Positions 33,772-34,846 of a stretch of 34,846 bases of DNA are shown here, in pieces. Under the pieces are notes generated by a model. It did no database searches. It had not been told where the DNA came from and saw nothing but the letters and a program-made list of their open reading frames with translations. Both the position numbers and the translations under genes were made by a program. This DNA comes from Micropruina sp. (lineage in GTDB: Bacteria > Actinomycetota > Actinomycetes > Propionibacteriales > Propionibacteriaceae), in contig JADJTO010000021.1 of NCBI GenBank assembly GCA_016711105.1, forward strand, positions 1-34,846. Reading direction: 5' to 3'. The number at the start of each line of letters is the position of its first letter. Positions within the stretch are counted from its first letter, which is position 1.

Positions 33772-34846
33772 TCAGACTCCTTGAACCAGGTAGAGCACCG
33801 GGAGCCTCGGGAGCTTTCGGCGCGTGGGTCAGGTCGAGTCAGGCCCAAGGCGGAGCCGGGGGAGTTCCACCCCGATGTCATCGACAACCGCCTTTTCAAC
33901 CGAGGCGGACGATGGGCGGCCAAGTCCTCCAACTGGTGCTCCAAGTCGCGGCGAACTCCCACCACCGGGGCGGCTCGGCCAGCGGCGGATGCTCCAGCAT
34001 CAGCGGGGTCACCCGGTAGCGGCGCACCGGATCCAGGCCTGGGAAGCGAACCCGTCCGCGCAGCACGACGCCGGGACGGCTGACCTCGGCGAAGGAGTAG
34101 GTCGCCCGGCTCCGGTCGGGGGGGCGATCACGCCGTGGCTGGACATCGTCTGGTCGGGAAGTCGCCCGGACCAGGTCGCCGCCCAGCAGCAGTTCGCGAT
34201 ACTGCTTGTGGAAGGCGATCCCGACTCGGATTCGATTATCCGCCGGGGTGGCCTTCGCCGATCCCATTCGATCCCGGTGGCCGAAGACCGCGGTGGCGGC
34301 TCGGAAGTTGAGGGTGTGCCAGCGCCCAGTCGTGTGCGAGATGCCGGACGCGATGTGCGAGCCCATCAGTTCCGGCGGCACAAGCTGGGTGGTCCAGCGG
34401 TTCATCTGCCGCTCGAAGGCGGGTCGATGCAGTCGGAGACTTAGATCCGGTCGGTGTGCAGCAGGCCTCAGGTCGACCCAGGCGCCGCCGGAGGGCGACT
34501 CGATCACGAGACCCAGGTGGGCGGCCTTGATCTCATCAGGCAGCCGGTAGTAGGCCACCGTTTGCTCATGTACACGCCCGGACGTCCGGCCCAGGCTTGG
34601 TGCCGGCGTCGATCAGGTCGCCGGTTGTGGTCCGCCAGTATAGCCGATCTCATACTCGGCCGGGATCGCGAAAGATCGCGTCCCTGATGTAGGCGTAGTT
34701 CGGGGATGCCCAGGTTGATCTGCCACCTGTTGGTGTCCCGGGATTCCACGGGCAGCCGGTGCACGGTCGCCATCACCCACTCGGGGTGGGCTCCGGGCCA
34801 CGTCGGGTCGATGTTGATCATCTCGGGTTCGAACCACAGGCCGAAC
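33772..34846 (-). CDS. GH36 alpha-galactosidase, C-terminal part, 5' end outside window (frame-broken)
   Basis: Removes alpha-1,6-galactose from raffinose-type sugars. From the window edge leftward the segments are FGLWFEPEMINIDPTWPGAH, PEWVMATVHRLPVESR, INLGIPE, EYEIGY then the nucleophile region KWDHNRDLIDAG (in shifted frames), YYRLPDEIKAAHLGLVIES, FERQMNRWTTQLVPPELMGS, HIASGISHTTGRWHTLNFRA and ATAVFGH. Then come a LHKQYRELLLGGDLVRATS-type strand, PDRSRATYSFAEVSRPGVVL, RGRVRFPGLDPVRRYRVTPL and a tail ending in PVLYLVQGV with TGA at 33772. The HIAS..SHTTGRWH and GLDP.RRYRV motifs are typical of full-length GH36 enzymes, unlike the short protein at 11395. Many frame changes occur and the acid/base Asp motif is obscured by one. 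The N-terminal half lies beyond 34846. Confidence 0.85.

Overview
The window is GC-rich DNA with GTG starts, four-base start/stop overlaps and Actinomycetota-type gene families: an ECF-like sigma factor, an FprA-type ferredoxin reductase, a DinB/DUF664 protein and LacI-controlled sugar ABC transport. I infer a saccharolytic actinobacterium, possibly Propionibacteriales; no rRNA or other marker gene is present to confirm this. Many genes carry one or more reading-frame breaks while keeping every conserved motif in order. I read these as uncorrected indels in the assembly, not as mass pseudogenisation. They cluster at about 1-10.8 kb and beyond 21.8 kb; about 11.4-17 kb and 18-21.8 kb are almost clean.

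Left part (1-11.4 kb): a holin-like membrane protein gene lies head-to-head with ornithine carbamoyltransferase (argF). Next come two copies of a dispersed quasi-palindromic repeat and a GH32/43-like glycosidase divergent from a LacI regulator, with two operator-like sites between them. A sigma factor with a coupled membrane protein and a secreted 5'-nucleotidase follow, then a leftward sugar ABC operon (Tat lipoprotein binding protein and two permeases).

Middle part (11.4-21 kb): a short GH36-type alpha-galactosidase is translationally coupled to a P-loop kinase-like protein. After it come a HAD hydrolase with an in-frame TGA, a YdeI-family protein, a PYROXD2-like FAD oxidoreductase, a DinB protein, an AAA ATPase and a CDF metal transporter. 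Immediately after the CDF stop codon begins an approximately 1.9 kb segment bounded by exact 19-bp direct repeats. It holds two overlapping genes: an unrecognised 219-aa protein and a fused XRE repressor/ImmA-IrrE protease. This is the best candidate here for an undescribed mobile system.

Right part (21-34.8 kb): E1alpha, E1beta and E2 of a 2-oxoacid dehydrogenase complex (no E3 in view) are followed by a tandem array of three more copies of the dispersed repeat. Then come a rhodanese overlapping alanine racemase, a VOC protein, FprA, a transaldolase-family gene with iolD (inositol catabolism) behind a perfect palindromic operator, a DUF4956/VTC polyphosphate polymerase pair, a long hairpin, and the C-terminal part of a second GH36 alpha-galactosidase running off the end. 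The LacI/GH32/ABC/alpha-galactosidase genes together suggest use of raffinose-type or related galactosides and fructosides.
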